Of a stretch of DNA of 64,000 nt, positions 24,119-37,006 are shown piece after piece (the stretch's first letter is position 1; each line of letters starts with the position of its first letter). A program made the position numbers and the translations under genes. Source of the DNA: Arabidopsis thaliana (taxonomy: Eukaryota > Streptophyta > Magnoliopsida > Brassicales > Brassicaceae). Under the pieces are notes generated by a model. It was not told the DNA's origin, did not search any database, and saw only the letters and a program-made list of their open reading frames with translations. The DNA lies in the NCBI RefSeq assembly GCF_000001735.4, contig NC_003071.7:4643151-4707150 (forward strand). Reading direction: 5' to 3'.

Positions 24119-25629
24119 CATAACCAGTTCAAAAACATCACTATTAACTCCCACTGTCTTGAAACAAATGTTGATGAAGCATATCTTTTTAGCTCATTCT
24201 CTGAAACCTTGAAACCAACAATTACCTTGCCATAAAACAGCCAAAATCAATTGTGGCAATGGTGAGTTGCATATCAATAGAGATCATACAAAACCAAAGA
24301 AACTGAATCATAATTGTCTAGACATAGAGGCTTAATTGACAAAACATAGTAGCCCTTGTAGTAACATGAGAGCCTTCAATATGAGCAGCTACATGAGCAG
24401 GTATCACTCACAAAATTTCAAAGTTCATCAACCTCATAAACTTTGTCTCACAAACGAAGGGAGACTGAATGCATATATCCATGACAATTAGCTTCAAAGA
24501 AGTCAAATCAGCTTTTATCGATTCCATATGAAAAAATCTCTTAAATTTTTCTAACTTTAGCTCTCCTATCGATGAACATATCTACATATCAAATATCTCA
24601 AAAAGCAAAGTCAGAAAACATGGACTAACCACATTAAATTGCAAATCTGGTGGTCGCAGCAGAAATCAGAACGAAAACATTGGCTCAATCAACAAATTTC
24701 AACCATGGATATAGTCCACATAAATTGCCATCGACAAAAATCTCTCCTGGTGGAGCCATAGACTCAACAAAACTAAGAAATGGTTCCATCACAATAGTAA
24801 TCATAAAACAAGTGCAAACGACATCAATACACAGTGATAAACCAATGAAACATGTGGATCAATTAAAATCATATCAACAAGCTTCTTGCAGCGGAACAAA
24901 CATGATCTAGAGCGTCAACAACTGTGAAACAACCATATAAATTCAACAAAATCGACGTAGTACTAGATCCATAAAAGAATAAAAACAGACAAAATGGAGC
25001 ATAAATCTGGCGGAATAACCAGAAGCAAATTCAAAAGATAGAAGACGATCCGAGATGATGATACGCTTCAAACAAACGAATAAGAACTCAAATCTAAGAA
25101 ACCAAGCTAACAAATAAAGGGATTAAAGCTTGATTCAAAGAAAATGGAGCTCGCTTCGAGGAGATCATGCTCGATAAGAAATCTGAATCAATAGTGAAAT
25201 AGATGAAACCAAATCGAAATTGATGAATCGATCGGTGATAAAAGTTCTTCAAGCTCGAGATCAGTTGACAATCAATAGAACCGAAAGAAAAGAGATGAAT
25301 CGGCCATTGAAATCGATCAATCGAGGAAAGAGAAGAACAAAGATCAATCGTTATTATAAAACGAACTGATCGAAGAGGGAAAAAAAATCTGAATCGCAAG
25401 TTTGAATTAAAATCCGAAGAACATGTTCGATCGCTTTGATGAATCGATGAAGATCAGCGGAAGTTGAATGAAGAATTTAATATTTGCTCTGATACCATAT
25501 TAGCTTTTCTCCATTCAAATATAAAATGAGATACAAATTAAGGTTAAATACAAGTGAAACTAAACTACTATGCTCACCGAACTATACAAGAAATTAAACC
25601 AAGGTTAACAAGCTATATACACTCTAATA

Positions 25630-26617
25630 GGGAGAAACACGAATAGAACTTTTATTTCGTGGACATATGGACCGAGGTTAAAGATTAGCCTCTATCTGAT
25701 ATCTATATATACATTTTTAGTAAGGATTTTGGGTTGAAAAATCTTTTATCAATTTCCTAATTGTATGATTAGTCCTTACAAATTTAATCAGACAAGATAT
25801 TTTCATTAGAACAATCAACAAATTTATCGTCCAAAATTCAAATATTGCATTAAATCCTTACTAAAAAATCGATATTATTAAGTAGCACTTAAAAATATTG
25901 CATAAGCACACCCTTAAAACTCGACGAAATTAATGAATGCTTATTTCCTAATTATTAATTTCGATAATCAATCATAACTAACCATATCTTTAGTTACTTA
26001 TCAGTTACATAATAAATTCAGTGATTAGAGATGCATTTATTTTGGTTACCCCAAACAAACACACAATATACTAGCTGAACTTAAATTTGCAATACCTAAA
26101 TATATTTTGAGAAGATACTTCATTCATACTCAATCATCTTCCTAATATAGATATTGTGTTATAAATCTTTACCAACTAATATATTCTCCATCTAATTTAA
26201 ATGTAAGACAATCTTACCTTCCAAAGATATTTTAGGATTTGAATCGCATCATCAACTGCCGCCATTCCTAATTCCGAGCAATTCAGTTTCATGTTTCAAA
26301 CATAGCACAATTAAAATTTTCAAATGGTTATGTTATGCCGTTAAAATGTCGCCAGAAAAAATCACATTAGCTAGAATATCTCCAAAATTTTGCTTGAGAA
26401 TCAAAGCAAAATCTAAATACTCATGCATATTCCTCTTTTAAAACCATTCCAAATTGTCTGTTTCTATTGAGCTGCGCTTAGAATCTTTTATACGGTGTGA
26501 AAATTTAGGTTTACTAACTTAGTGCACCCACTATAAATAAGGTTGCTCATTTCATCATCACCAACACATCAAACTAGCTATACATTTCTCTACTTCTACA
26601 ACTTTGTTATTTGAGAA
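25630..26617 (+). promoter_or_regulatory. 5' region of the RPA1-like pseudogene
   Basis: AT-rich sequence homologous to 8530-9640. A CTATAAATAAGG box at about 26530 sits about 85 bases upstream of the ATG, in a plausible core-promoter position. It is followed by ACACATCAAACTAGC, resembling a short 5' leader. No other gene is seen. Confidence 0.4.
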
Positions 26618-28669
26618 ATGGCAACTACTTTCGCTTACCTCAAAGACATTAGGCCTTAGAAAAACACATCGAGGGTCCAGGTCAAGATCCTTCACTCCTG
26701 GAATAAGTACTCACGCAACACCAGTGAAACCATTGAGATGGTCATCTCCGATCAATATGTAAGATTTATTATTAGTAGCTATTTCCATTTATGTATTGCA
26801 TTCCAGCTAACATATATTGTTACTATATTGATCATAAGGGAAAAAAATGCATGCTACTGTGAAGAAGGAATTGGTTTCTAAGTTTGTTCACAAGCTTATT
26901 GTTGGAGAATGAATATTAATAGAGACTTTTGGTCTTACCTATGCGTCTGGCCAGTTTCGTCCCACAAACCATCTTTACAAGATGGGGTTTCAGGCTAGAA
27001 CTGAGGTGATGGGTTGTGAGTCTATCTCTGATACCAACTTTCTGTCTTTGGCTAAGTTTTCCAAAATCCAGAGTGGTGAGCTTAACCCTCATATTTTGGT
27101 TGGTGAGTGGTTTAGTTTCTATATAATATGATTGATCTTTTTTCTTCTAAGCGCTATCATCAAAAGAGGAACTTATGTTTTACGAATAAGCAGGTGTGAA
27201 AAGTTTATCCAACTCTTTTGATGCATCTCAAGTTCATGTCAATCCTGAATTCCTTGATGTTGAAGCTTTCGGTCAATCGTAAATGCTTCTTCTGACAACA
27301 CATGATATTTTTGATTTGCCTTTTTAATGTGCTATTGACCTAAAGTTTGACTTGTGCAGTCTACCAGCTGATAGTACTATTTGCATTTTTCGTGCAAGTC
27401 CCACGGTTTGAAATGGTGGCGGTTAAAAAGATTGATTACAATGAGTTTTCAAGGAATAACATTGCAGATCAGATCAACTCAATGCAGGTTTGTTTTAAAT
27501 TTTCACTTTGTTTCTTCAACACAATAAGACTATAACTAATATCATATCAAATTTTATATAGGTTGGCAAAGTTAGAGTTATTGGCACAATCTATGTAATA
27601 GATACAGATTGGGCTTGGTATTACATCAGCTGTAAGACATGTAATAAGAAGGTCAATCATATACATGCTGGTGTTAATGGTGTTAACAACAAGAGGAAGA
27701 AGCCTAGATTCTGGTGTGACACATGAAAGTCTGTTGTCACAAATGCGGTATCTAGGTAAATATGATTAAAAAAATATTTATAGAGTAAGCTATTACATTC
27801 AACTCAGTCATGATTTATGCAAAGGTTATGGATAACATTGGTGAAGCCAAATTGCTATTGTTTGATTCAATTTGCTCTGAGATCGTTGGCGAGTCTACAA
27901 CCTTTGTACTTAATGGATCTGTTGATGAGGTATGTTTTTGTTATTAGTTAGGTACTTGTTGTAAAGTGATATATAGCTAACTTTAAATCTATATTATATT
28001 ACCCTGTTGCAGATTGAGGATCCACATAACCTTCCTAATCCTGTAAAGAATCTGATTGGAAAGACATTTCTTTTTTTGGTGTGGGTCGAGAAAGAGAATA
28101 TCTTCGATGGAAAAGAAATCTACAAGGTTTCAAAGGTGCTTTTAAATGATGGACTACTCGAAGAACAATTATTAGAGGATTCTGCTGAACATGTGAACTC
28201 GTCATCAATTGTTAGTGGCGATCAGGTAATGTACTCATCTATATGCACAATTCTATTTCAGAATCTAATTTTTAAATATAATGGTTTGTAATTTTTTATA
28301 TTTTGCAGGTGTCACTCATGTTAGAGAATGGTAATGGTACGCCAGACTCTACTACTCCATCTTCAAAGCGTGTGTACGCTCGAGAATTGAGTGGCTCTCT
28401 AAAGGTTCTTTAAGTTCGAAGAAGATGTGTGTTGTACCATTAGACTTGGAAAATTCTATCTCAGAGAATGAAGACCAAGGTATTGCCGTGGATGTGGAAG
28501 TGGTTGATTCCAAAGAAGCACTATTCCAAGCCAAGAAAGCAATAATTGTTGCAGTTGATAAAGATAAGAAAAAACTCAAAGTTGAAGATGTCGACGTGGT
28601 GAAGCAAGAAGTTAAGAAGGATAATTCATGGAACATGGTCAAGGTTAGGGTCAAAGTTGAGAAGAAGTA
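26618..28669 (+). pseudogene. RPA1-like (OB-fold, DUF223 / Rep_fac-A C) gene, Helitron-associated
   Basis: An eight-exon structure can be followed: 26618-26757 (MATTFAYLKD, then a TAG), 26839-27101 (VKKELVSKFVHKLIVGE, GQFRPTNHLYKMGFQA), 27193-27280, about 27359-27487, about 27562-27756, about 27810-27930, 28013-28225, and 28309 onward. The fifth exon holds the zinc-ribbon-type segment WAWYYISCKTCNKKVNHI, characteristic of the RPA large-subunit C-terminal DNA-binding fold. The tail (28425-28669) is acidic and lysine-rich. RPA binds single-stranded DNA, and plant Helitrons often carry such genes beside the Rep-helicase. Stops after IRP, at VGE and after CDT, plus a frame change around 28410, make it a pseudogene. 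Confidence 0.82.
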
Positions 28670-28671
28670 GT

Positions 28672-29478
28672 TCTACTTATCTCTATTTATTAAAAACAGC
28701 GGTTTCTTGAACACTTTGTGGCTTTTTGCTCTGTTTTTTTGTTAGGTTTTAATGTTTTGAAGTTAAGACATCTTTTTTCTAAGTTCTTCGATTTCATGTT
28801 GTGAATTATGTTTCAGCTTTTTAATAATTAAGTTTATCTATTAAAGATTCTATTAAGCAATTAGTTTTTACTCTTTCTAATTCAAAATCATAGATATATA
28901 ATCCAAGCTGCCACTCATGAATAACTTAAGAGTCCAAATGAAACTTACCAATGACTCTGCAACATCATGTCTTCCACTTTTAACAGACCTTTAATGCACC
29001 ACTTGAATGTATTCCTGTAACAGAGTAAAATTTTTTTTTGTGTTATTGTATATTACTATCTTATATAGAGATATATACAATTTGTAACTTATATATAGAG
29101 TGTATATATGTACCTAACTAATAAAGTTTTATTTTGATATAGAGATTTATATTACTATAAATTGATCTATATATTCACTCACAATGATTAAACCTATAAC
29201 TTGCTAGATATTAGGTAATTGTTGCTGTTGAAATCATTAGATATATGGTCCAAGACGTTTAAACTTGGAATATAATTATACGCCAACATCATTTTTCGAT
29301 AATCATACTATATTTTTTATTATTATTTTTAACCTTGAAACGATTTATATTTCCCTTTTTAAATAAACTGCCATCATTGCATCTTTTGAGATATTACTCA
29401 CCTTATATGTATATATATATATATACACTTAACCATTGTTTTTCTCCTAAACCTAAAAATTCTCTTGTGGGTAACTTA
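28672..29478. other. AT-rich spacer between RPA-like pseudogenes
   Basis: No coding signal. Contains TATATATATATATAC at about 29410, which may be the TATA region of the next DUF223-type gene, whose ATG is at 29479. Confidence 0.5.
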
Positions 29479-29995
29479 TGGCGCCTATTCACAAACTCAT
29501 AGATTTGAATGTGAACTCGACTCATTGGAGTGTTTACGTGAAACTCCTATGTATCTGGGATCATCCTCCAACATTTTATGATGATGTTATAACAATGATT
29601 TTGGTTGATGAAAAGATTTTTATGATATGAAGTAGAGTTCTTTATCATCGATTCTTTCTTAATGTGCATGTGGATTCTTCTACCAGTTTTTATCTGCTCT
29701 GATCTTTGGTTTTTCCTTGGGCTACTTAGCAACATCACAGAATCACTGCTACCGTTCCAAAAGATAACTATCTTTACAATTTTAGGCGTGTTCTCAAAGA
29801 GGGTTTCTGGTATCACATCTCTTATTTTTGTGTCATTTGCTCCACCAACACAGTCAAATATTCTTGGAACCCTCTACATATCAAGTTTAAGTGGGATACC
29901 TCCGTTTGGCCTATGTCAGAAATAAAGAAATATGATTGTATAGACTTTATTTTCCCTATTTACCTTGAGTTTGTAGGGAACTATATATGCGTGTT
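29479..29995 (+). pseudogene. Second DUF223/RPA1-like gene start
   Basis: ATG at 29479 begins MAPIHKLIDLNVNSTHWSV then KLLCIWDHPPTFYDD, the first OB-fold strand pattern of plant DUF223 proteins. After frame breaks the homology continues: TATVPKDNYLYNFRRVLKEG at about 29735-29795, then WYHISYF and KYSWNPLHIKFKWDTSVWP to about 29925. This corresponds to the same segments as exons 1-2 of the gene at 26618. Several stops. Probably a neighbouring RPA-like gene of the same Helitron family. Confidence 0.65.
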
Positions 29996-30943
29996 CAGGA
30001 CGTTACTGGTAAGTTTGTAGGGAACTATACATCATGTTTTCTTATTTGTTTATATTGTCAATGTATTTGATTGTCTACAACGTATAAATAGATTAACATT
30101 TTCTTTTTTACTAATACTATTGGTGGTGTTCCTATTGGTTATGTTCATCTTAGATCAGCCTTCAACAGAGTTTTCAAAGATATCACTAATTTGCCATTCT
30201 GTTGTGATGATAATAATGAAGCAACTACTTCTACTCAGCATTTTGGGTTTGCAAATTCTATACCATATTTATATGGAAACGTCATTTTCAACCTTAACAG
30301 GATCCATCTTTTATATTTTATCAGCTTTTACAAGACATCAAGAGGCTGCCAAAGTTATTTACTAAAACTTTGACTAATGACAGGTTCATTAGAAAGATCA
30401 TGACTTACCTCGATGTACAAAGAAAACTCGCGGCAACATCAAACAAAATCTACCATTCCATTTTATGACCTCCCCACAAACAAACTCCACGGATCTCCCC
30501 GATATAGAGATGCATCGATGACACCAGCTACTACATATACGAGGAACACATGTTAGTTACTGAATATGTTGGTTTTAGTTCTATATCTTTATGTATTGTA
30601 GAACTTTGATAAATATAATCATGACTAATCTAAAACTAAATTTTTCATTTCTTACAAGGAAAGAACTTAGTCATCCTTATTCATGTAGAAGCAACCAAAA
30701 ACAAACAACATGATCATCAACATAGTTTTCTCATATACAAAATTGACAACCAGACTTCGAGAAAGCATCAACATCTGCTACTAATCCGAGTAAGAAAATA
30801 TTTATTTGACTTGATTGTTCCAGCTTCAAAAATCATTGTCTTAAGTAAAATATTTATTGTTTGTTATTTATATAAATCATTGTCTTAAGTTTATGTTAGT
30901 TATTGAAATGTCAACCCAAATTTGCTTGACTTGATTGTTCCAG
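29996..30943 (+). other. Decayed sequence between DUF223 and Helitron Rep fragments
   Basis: Short open frames only. One at 30120-30370 reads GVPIGYVHLRSAFNRVFKDI in an alternative frame but matches nothing I recognise. This interval should hold the rest of the second RPA-like gene and the 5' end of the Helitron replication gene. Confidence 0.35.
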
Positions 30944-32534
30944 CTTTATCTTGATCACGGTGGTCCTACTTACATGTGTAAGTATTGTTGTGCTTTGATA
31001 TGGTTGATAGATGTATTAGAAAAACATTAACCAAAAACAGAACCTGTTTTCGAGCTTTGTTGTGGACAAGGAAGTGTCAAACTGCCACTATTCAAGGAGT
31101 CTCCAAAGCTTATCAAGGACCTTCTCTCAGGAAAGCATGTATGATATAACCCGATTTTTACTGATTTTATCCAAGTTTTAGGTATAGGATTTTGAGTTTT
31201 TGTGTTATTTCTCGAGTCTTTTTAGTTTCTTTTCAGGTATTTTATGCAATGGGACAACAATGGAGATAAGGAGACATTTTGGAGCAAAAGCTAAGGAAAA
31301 GGAAGATAAGGACGATTTTGGTTCTGGAATTAGCGAGGAGTGTCGATCGACACACTCTTGGTGTCGATCGACACCAGTTTCGGCCCAGCAAAAACCCTAG
31401 ACGCTTTCGAGTTTACAAGAGCTCAAGTTTGCCCTAGAAGATTTCATTATTTGCATTATTAGTCCGTGGACGTTTTTAGGGTCTATATATATTGTTTTTA
31501 GACCTAAGTTTCTTTTATCAAGTCTTTTATCAAGCTTTTGCAAAACCATGTTACTGAGAGACATAAGCTATTCATCGATTGTTTTCAGAGTTTCATTCAG
31601 ATCTTAATACAGTGAAGAGATCCCTTCTTTCCCCTTCTCTATTTACTGTGTTTATGCTTTCACACTTGAATATGTTGTTTGCTTCATTCAATATGTGTGA
31701 GTAGTTTGCTTGTTAGGAATAGGGTTTCTCATTAGGGATTCATATGGTTTAGTAGATTGCCCTCTTTGCTAGGTTATCTGTAGAATTCTTCATCTTAAAT
31801 TATGCTTAATGCTAGATCTAGAGTAATTAACTAGATCTTGAATCCAGACAATAGATATGCCCACCATAGGTATCTGTAGTTGGATATATTATTTGATGAG
31901 TCTGGTTTATAGGTGTGTAATAGAAATCGGCCTATCTACTAAGATGAACAATTGAACTCGTTAAGAATGCATATTTAGGTTGATAGTTTCTCGGCTTCTC
32001 CGGTTATTATTAGCTATAGATATAGGGAGTTTCGCGGCACGCCCACTTGTTATTCCATAATTCGAGTTTGAGTTTAAGAATGGTTCGATAACAACCTAGC
32101 TTTCATTAGATCTACTAACCAATAGTTTCCTGAGAATAACCTGTTCCTAGCTCTTTATTAAATCGTTCACAACACAATCAATCTGCTGTCTTTTTACTTT
32201 GTTCTCTTTTATTTTTAATATTACCCTGCTAGCTTAATCTCGATATTTAACTCATTGTTTGAACAAAAGAACTCCGTGAATTTGATCCTAAAATACTGCA
32301 TTTGATCTCTTATTTGAGAGAGTAGTTCTAGGTAATTTGAACCATATCAATGTACTCTCTAGAGAAAATGTAAGAATTTTTAATATGGTTTTTGTAATGA
32401 CCTCTCTTGGTGGCAAGGTAGATAAGTATATGCCTAAAGGTAGAGGGCAAGCGATGTTTCATTTGCAAGGTGGAAATTACCATTTGATTGTTAGTTAAAA
32501 ACCTAATGACGGAGATTACACAAAGTTTAAAACC
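30944..32534 (+). pseudogene. Helitron Rep/helicase, N-terminal fragment split by a solo LTR
   Basis: After an acceptor (GATTGTTCCAG) the frame reads YLDHGGPTYMCKYC and FELCCGQGSVKLPLF then KDLLSGKH up to 31141. It resumes after the solo LTR with RENVRIFNMVFAMTSLGGKV, MPKGRGQAMFHLQG and YHLIV to about 32534. This is the Helitron_like_N region that precedes the HUH nuclease in plant Helitrons. Stops are present. The HUH motif with its histidine pair is missing: the next recognised piece starts at 40789. Helitrons move by rolling-circle replication; this copy cannot. Confidence 0.85.
31142..32349 (+). mobile_element. Solo LTR, Athila-like (family B), 1208 bp
   Basis: Starts TGATATAACCC and ends ACCATATCA. 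It is flanked on both sides by ATGTA (31137-31141 and 32350-32354), a perfect 5-bp target duplication, so the element was reduced to one LTR by recombination. The first 300 bases match the outer end of the minus-strand LTR ending at 40786. It contains two copies of the palindrome GTGTCGATCGACAC (about 31341-31376). It sits inside the Helitron replication gene. Confidence 0.92.
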
Positions 32535-33155
32535 TACTGAGGGCAATTTGAGCTATATCACAGGGTGCAGTCTTATTTCAGAGATACAATCGGTCATGCA
32601 ACAGAGAACTAACAACCTGGGCATTGAACTTACTTCACTAAATTTACGTGCTCAAAGGTTTGAAATCATCATTATCCCCTATGCAAATGAGCAATCCTAA
32701 ATGTAAACACTCTATATACAATCCTAAAACGAAATGCATCTACATGACACTCTCTTTTTTGTGAAATCATTTTCTGAAAAAAATTCAAATTTTTATAGTT
32801 TTTTCTATGCCTTATATGATGCAAAATTTGAAATAAGAAAAGAGAACACAATGTCAAACATGTCTTGAACCCTCCTCCAAACTTAAATTACACAGTCTCT
32901 TGTGTAATAAAAATCTGAAAGAGAATTCAAGACCAAAACACATAACAAACAAAGAGAATAAAAAGCTATGGTATAGACAATGGTGGTGGTGGTGTTACCT
33001 CAGTAATTAGGTGAAGTAGACGGAGACGAAATCGTCCATACTCTCTTGAGTATAAGCAAGGACTGATGGTGAGGCGGGAGGGTTTTGCTTGTCCTGTCCG
33101 ATCGAGTAGTTGGTCGAGCGTGTGGATGCTCTTCTCTCCCTACTCCTTGGCTCTC

Positions 33156-34857
33156 TCAACTCGGAGATACTTCCCGAGGCTCAAATAATGAAGCTCGAGG
33201 TTGATTGATCCTTTCGGCCCTCCTTGCAGCCGAGCTCGTGGAACCGCTTCTTCTTACTTCGGGAGTGGGAGACGGGGGCCTTGGCTTGTTCAGGAAGTCT
33301 TTTATTTTAGCAGCCATACCCTTCAGCGACTTCTTCATGGTTTTCATCTTCTTTTTGAAACCCTTCATTGTTTTGCTGTGAAGATTCCCAAGCTCTTCAA
33401 GCACACCGAGCTTCTTGTGAACTTCCTCTATCTCATCTCTACCTTGATCAGCACCTTCTTCAGAGTGAGCTTGCTCAAACTCGTTGGTCTCTTTCTCAGG
33501 TTGTTCGCTATGTTGCTCGAATTTGACTTGTTGCTCAAACTCAGTAGGATAATACTCTTGGTGCTCATAGTCAGCTTGAGTATACTCTTGTTCCTCTTCT
33601 CTAGCTCCTCCAATGTCAATGTTCAGGGCTGAGGGAGATGGCATGAAGTTACTGTTGCGCCTTGTCCTAACTGATGTTCGGTTCTCGCAAGGTAAGGGTA
33701 ACAAAGAAGGTCCAAACTCCGGATGGTTGAACTTGAAGATGTAGTGATCCGACGGAGTCTTCTTGTCAAGATAATCCTTTCCCCTGAGATAATCGAGGTC
33801 GAGGTACTTAGGGTGCACATCAGGGGTTCCCAAGTGTATCCCCGCCAGCTACTAGGATTGGTGTTCAGAGACCACCAACACAAAAACTTCCCCGAATCCC
33901 CGATCGATGGATGGTTGTAGCATACTCTCTATAGCTCATTAGGTGGTCTAAAAGAACAACAGTCAGCTAAGTGTCTGCTCTGTCACCCGCCATCTTCGTT
34001 CCATCCTTGGTCTCTCTCAGAATGAAGACTAAAGCTTGATCGATAATGCATAGCTCTCCTTCACCAACAAATCCGGTAGTCTAATTTGGAAAGAGAGTGT
34101 TGGCGATGCATTGGTGGAGGTACCTTATCACGAGACTTTGAATCGAATGACTCTTTCTCTTGGTGGGCAAGTAGGGCTTTGGACGGCGATTTTTGCACAA
34201 AGAGAGAGTAGCTCGTCTTGGTCATAGTCTTGGCGGATTCCCAAAAATAGTATCAAGGTGGCTGATATCTAGGGCATACTTGACACCTTTAACCTTGAAA
34301 GTGATGTAACCGAGACCTCCTCTTTCTTCCTTCTCCGAATCATCAACATGAAAGTGAACCTTGAGGATTGCAAGGAGTTGGCAGCTCTCCTCTTTAAATC
34401 CCCCAAATTGGCAGCACATAAACGTTGCAAGATTGGCCAATTCCATTAGGTATTCCACATCCCTACCAAGCTCTTGCATCGTTTCCTTATGAGGGTATCT
34501 AGTTCCCTCAAACTTCAATTCCTTCAAGAATTGATAGTACTCGCTTGGGGTTGGTTCTCTCTTCCTTCTTGGACGGTTTCTTCTCCCCACAGGGGCTGGT
34601 GCATCATCCCTGATGATCTCAACCTCTTCTTCAGAAACCGCTTCTTCAGCCTCAAGAATCCTCTTGCCCGTAGCTACTTCTTCTCTTTGCATGGTTTAGC
34701 GACTAGAGCTCCCCCCTTGAATCGAGCTTGACCTTTGAGCATGGAGAGCTTGGCGAATTTGGCGTTTAGTCATGCCACTCATGTCAATCGCCGCAACTTC
34801 TTTGTTATAAATAGAGGATCTTCTAGCCCGAGATGAACTCTTTCTTCTTGAATCCAT
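33156..34857 (-). pseudogene. ATHILA ORF-1 protein (env-position gene)
   Basis: The minus-strand start at 34857 reads MDSRRKSSSRARRSSIYN, a basic N-terminus like a nuclear signal. After an in-frame TAA near 34696 the frame continues (TGKRILEAEEAVSEEEVEI, then SEYYQFLKELKFEGTRYP, LGYITFKVKGVKYALDISH) to about 34222. In shifted frames the similarity goes on as VIRYLHQCIANTLF, GEGELCIIDQAL, LLDHLMSYREYAT, and in 33833-33156 as HYIFKFNHPEFGPSLLPL followed by a charged coiled-coil tail (HKKLGVLEELGNLHSKTMKG). This order is that of the ATHILA ORF-1 family found 3' of pol in Athila elements. Its role is unknown. Frame breaks make it non-functional. Confidence 0.83.
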
Positions 34858-35645
34858 GGATTTTGGTGGTGAGCTTCTACAGGAAAATCAAGAACAACTC
34901 TCCAAGAGGTATCAAAGTGGAAAGGATTTTGTTATTTGGTGATGGAGTTTTGAGCTTAAAAACCGGTTGAATATTTGAGGATGGATTTGGGAATGATCGA
35001 GTAACTTTGGTGAGGTATGGTGAAGATGAGAACGAATTCTTTAGGAGTGAAAGGGAGAGTTTGTAACGAAGTTTGGTGCGAGATAGAAAGGAATGTCGAA
35101 ATGAGAGGATGAAAGAGAGAGACTGTTTTAAGGATGGTTTTGCGATTTCAATGAGTGGAGGAGGATGGTTTTTTGTTTCTTTTTGAAGGGATAGAAAAGC
35201 GAGTTGTAAATAATGCGGGGCATGGGTAAATGGTTTGTCCATCGAGTAGTGAAATAAAGGGGGAACAAGTGGGGTCACGCGACTTATGCCTTGGTCTCCA
35301 AATAATTTAAGCTCGAGTAAATGGTCGAGCATCCTTTTGAAATGCACAATACTCGATCAAACGATGGAGAATGCTTTGCTTTTGATCACTCGATCAAACG
35401 GTGGGGATGATTTCTCTCATTTGGTCATTCAATCCAATGGCTGAGAACACTCCTCTTCATTTTACTCGATCATTGGTTGAGATTGTTCGTGACTTGGTTT
35501 GAATTTACTCGACCATTGACTTCCTCAGAGTCAATGAAATAAACCTGACACACTTAAACGAAAACATCAAAAATAACAAGGAAATAGAAAGTTATATACA
35601 TAGGTAAACATGTGACTTCCTCCCAAGTGAGCTTGTTTTAAGTCA

Positions 35646-37006
35646 CTAAGCTTGACTCTTACAAAGCTTAGTCAAAAAAAGGTTGAAAGGAGGAACTGAG
35701 AAGTCCTCATCTTTAGTGGTTGAATCTTCAATGCTTGAACCATACACTCCATCCTCTCTTGACATATGTAATGATGAGTACTCATTTGATTTTTCTTCAA
35801 AATAAACTTCTTTATGATCAGTAGAGTAGTCTTCTTCTTCTGAACCAGGTTCTTTTGACCAATGCTCAATTTCAAAACCGGGGTAACTTTTAACCATTTC
35901 TTGAAGTTCCAAGATTGCATGGTTCAGTTCTTTCATCTTGTAGGTTAACTTCCCAATGGTATCCTCTTAAGCTTGGTACTCTATCCTGAGTTCCAGAAGT
36001 TCTCTAGTAATAGAGTCAAGTGTCAAGTGTTCTTCCTTAGCAGAGGGTTTACGGGGCAGTTTAGGCACTCCTGGAGAATAAGTCGGAATATGGATTCCCT
36101 CCTCTCTCAACAACTCATCCTCTAAGTTTCTTTCCTCAACATAAACTCTTTTCTGATCATCTCGTGCAAACTCTTATGTTGTGAACTCATTTTCCTCTTT
36201 GATAGCTAGTGTAGTGGCCATCTTATCTGGGTCAATGTTCATTGAATACTTATTAACTCTTTTTTCAAAAGCCCATAGTTGATCTTTTAGCTTCATTACT
36301 CTTGAAGACAACCCCTCTATGATTTTACTTTTCCATTTAAATATTTTTCTCATCTCCTGCCAGTCATCCTCCGAAGGGTCTTTAGTCTGAGCTAACCTTT
36401 CTATTGCTCTCTTCTTGTGGTCAAAATTTGTCTATAGCTTGCTCAGTTGAGAAGTATAGTTAAATCTTGATGGGATTCCAGCTTATGTTTCTTCATCAAC
36501 ATCCATATCCTGGATCCCAAAATTCTGACATCCTGTTGTTGATATCCCTGAAGCTTTGCTGATGTCAAATTTCATCTTGATGTCTTTTTGTGGTTCAGAT
36601 TTATCTTTCCATTCTTGACATCTATGACTTCTCCTGTTGAGGCTAAGAAAGGTCTTCCTAGTATCAGGGGATCCTTTCCCTCTTCATCCTTATCCAACAC
36701 TACAAAGTCTATAGGTGTCTCAACATTTCCTATTCTGACAGGAAGATCTTCTATTAAACCATGGGGGTGTGCAACAGAACCATCAGCTAAGAGTGAAGCT
36801 AGGTTTCAGAACTTGTATTCCATGATCCCTAGCCTTTTAGTTGTAAAGAGAGGCATAAGGCTAACAAATGCTCCTAAATTACAAAGGCACCTATCGAATG
36901 TCAATGGTCCTAGGGAGGATGGCAGAGTGAATGAACTAGGATCATATAGCTTTTCTTGGATGACTTTCTTCTTGTAAGTTTCTTGAGTGATAAAACTACT
37001 AATCAT
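35646..37006 (-). pseudogene. Athila aspartic protease and post-protease region
   Basis: At 37006-36806 the frame reads KKKVIQEKLYDPSSFTLPSS then CLCNLGAFVSLMP, where retropepsins of this group have DLGAS: the catalytic Asp is Asn here. [19 protein letters not shown] follows at about 36690-36640. 36600-35646 is a glutamate-rich coiled-coil segment ending SVPPFNLFLTKLCK. The plus-strand element has the same order at 51330-52456, with the Asp intact. No reverse transcriptase follows. Confidence 0.8.

Larger units (their letters stand above)
20735..25629 (-). mobile_element. Short-LTR copia-like element, minus strand, split by hAT
   Basis: On the minus strand, an LTR at 25629-25498 (TATTAGAGTGTATATA ... 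GCTAATA, about 132 bp) is followed directly by TGGTATCAGAGC (25497-25486), the initiator-Met tRNA primer site typical of copia elements. At the left, a polypurine run (CTTGAGGGGGAG, 20870-20859) precedes a second LTR that starts the same way at 20858. The internal sequence outside the hAT insertion (24119-25485 and 20871-21193) has no recognisable gag or pol, so the element is non-autonomous or badly decayed. The left LTR's far edge is approximate. Confidence 0.68.

Noticed and set aside
34877-35347. 156-codon minus-strand frame upstream of ATHILA ORF-1
   Set aside because: Serine/leucine-rich with no known domain, and the recognised ORF-1 start is at 34857; likely leader sequence.
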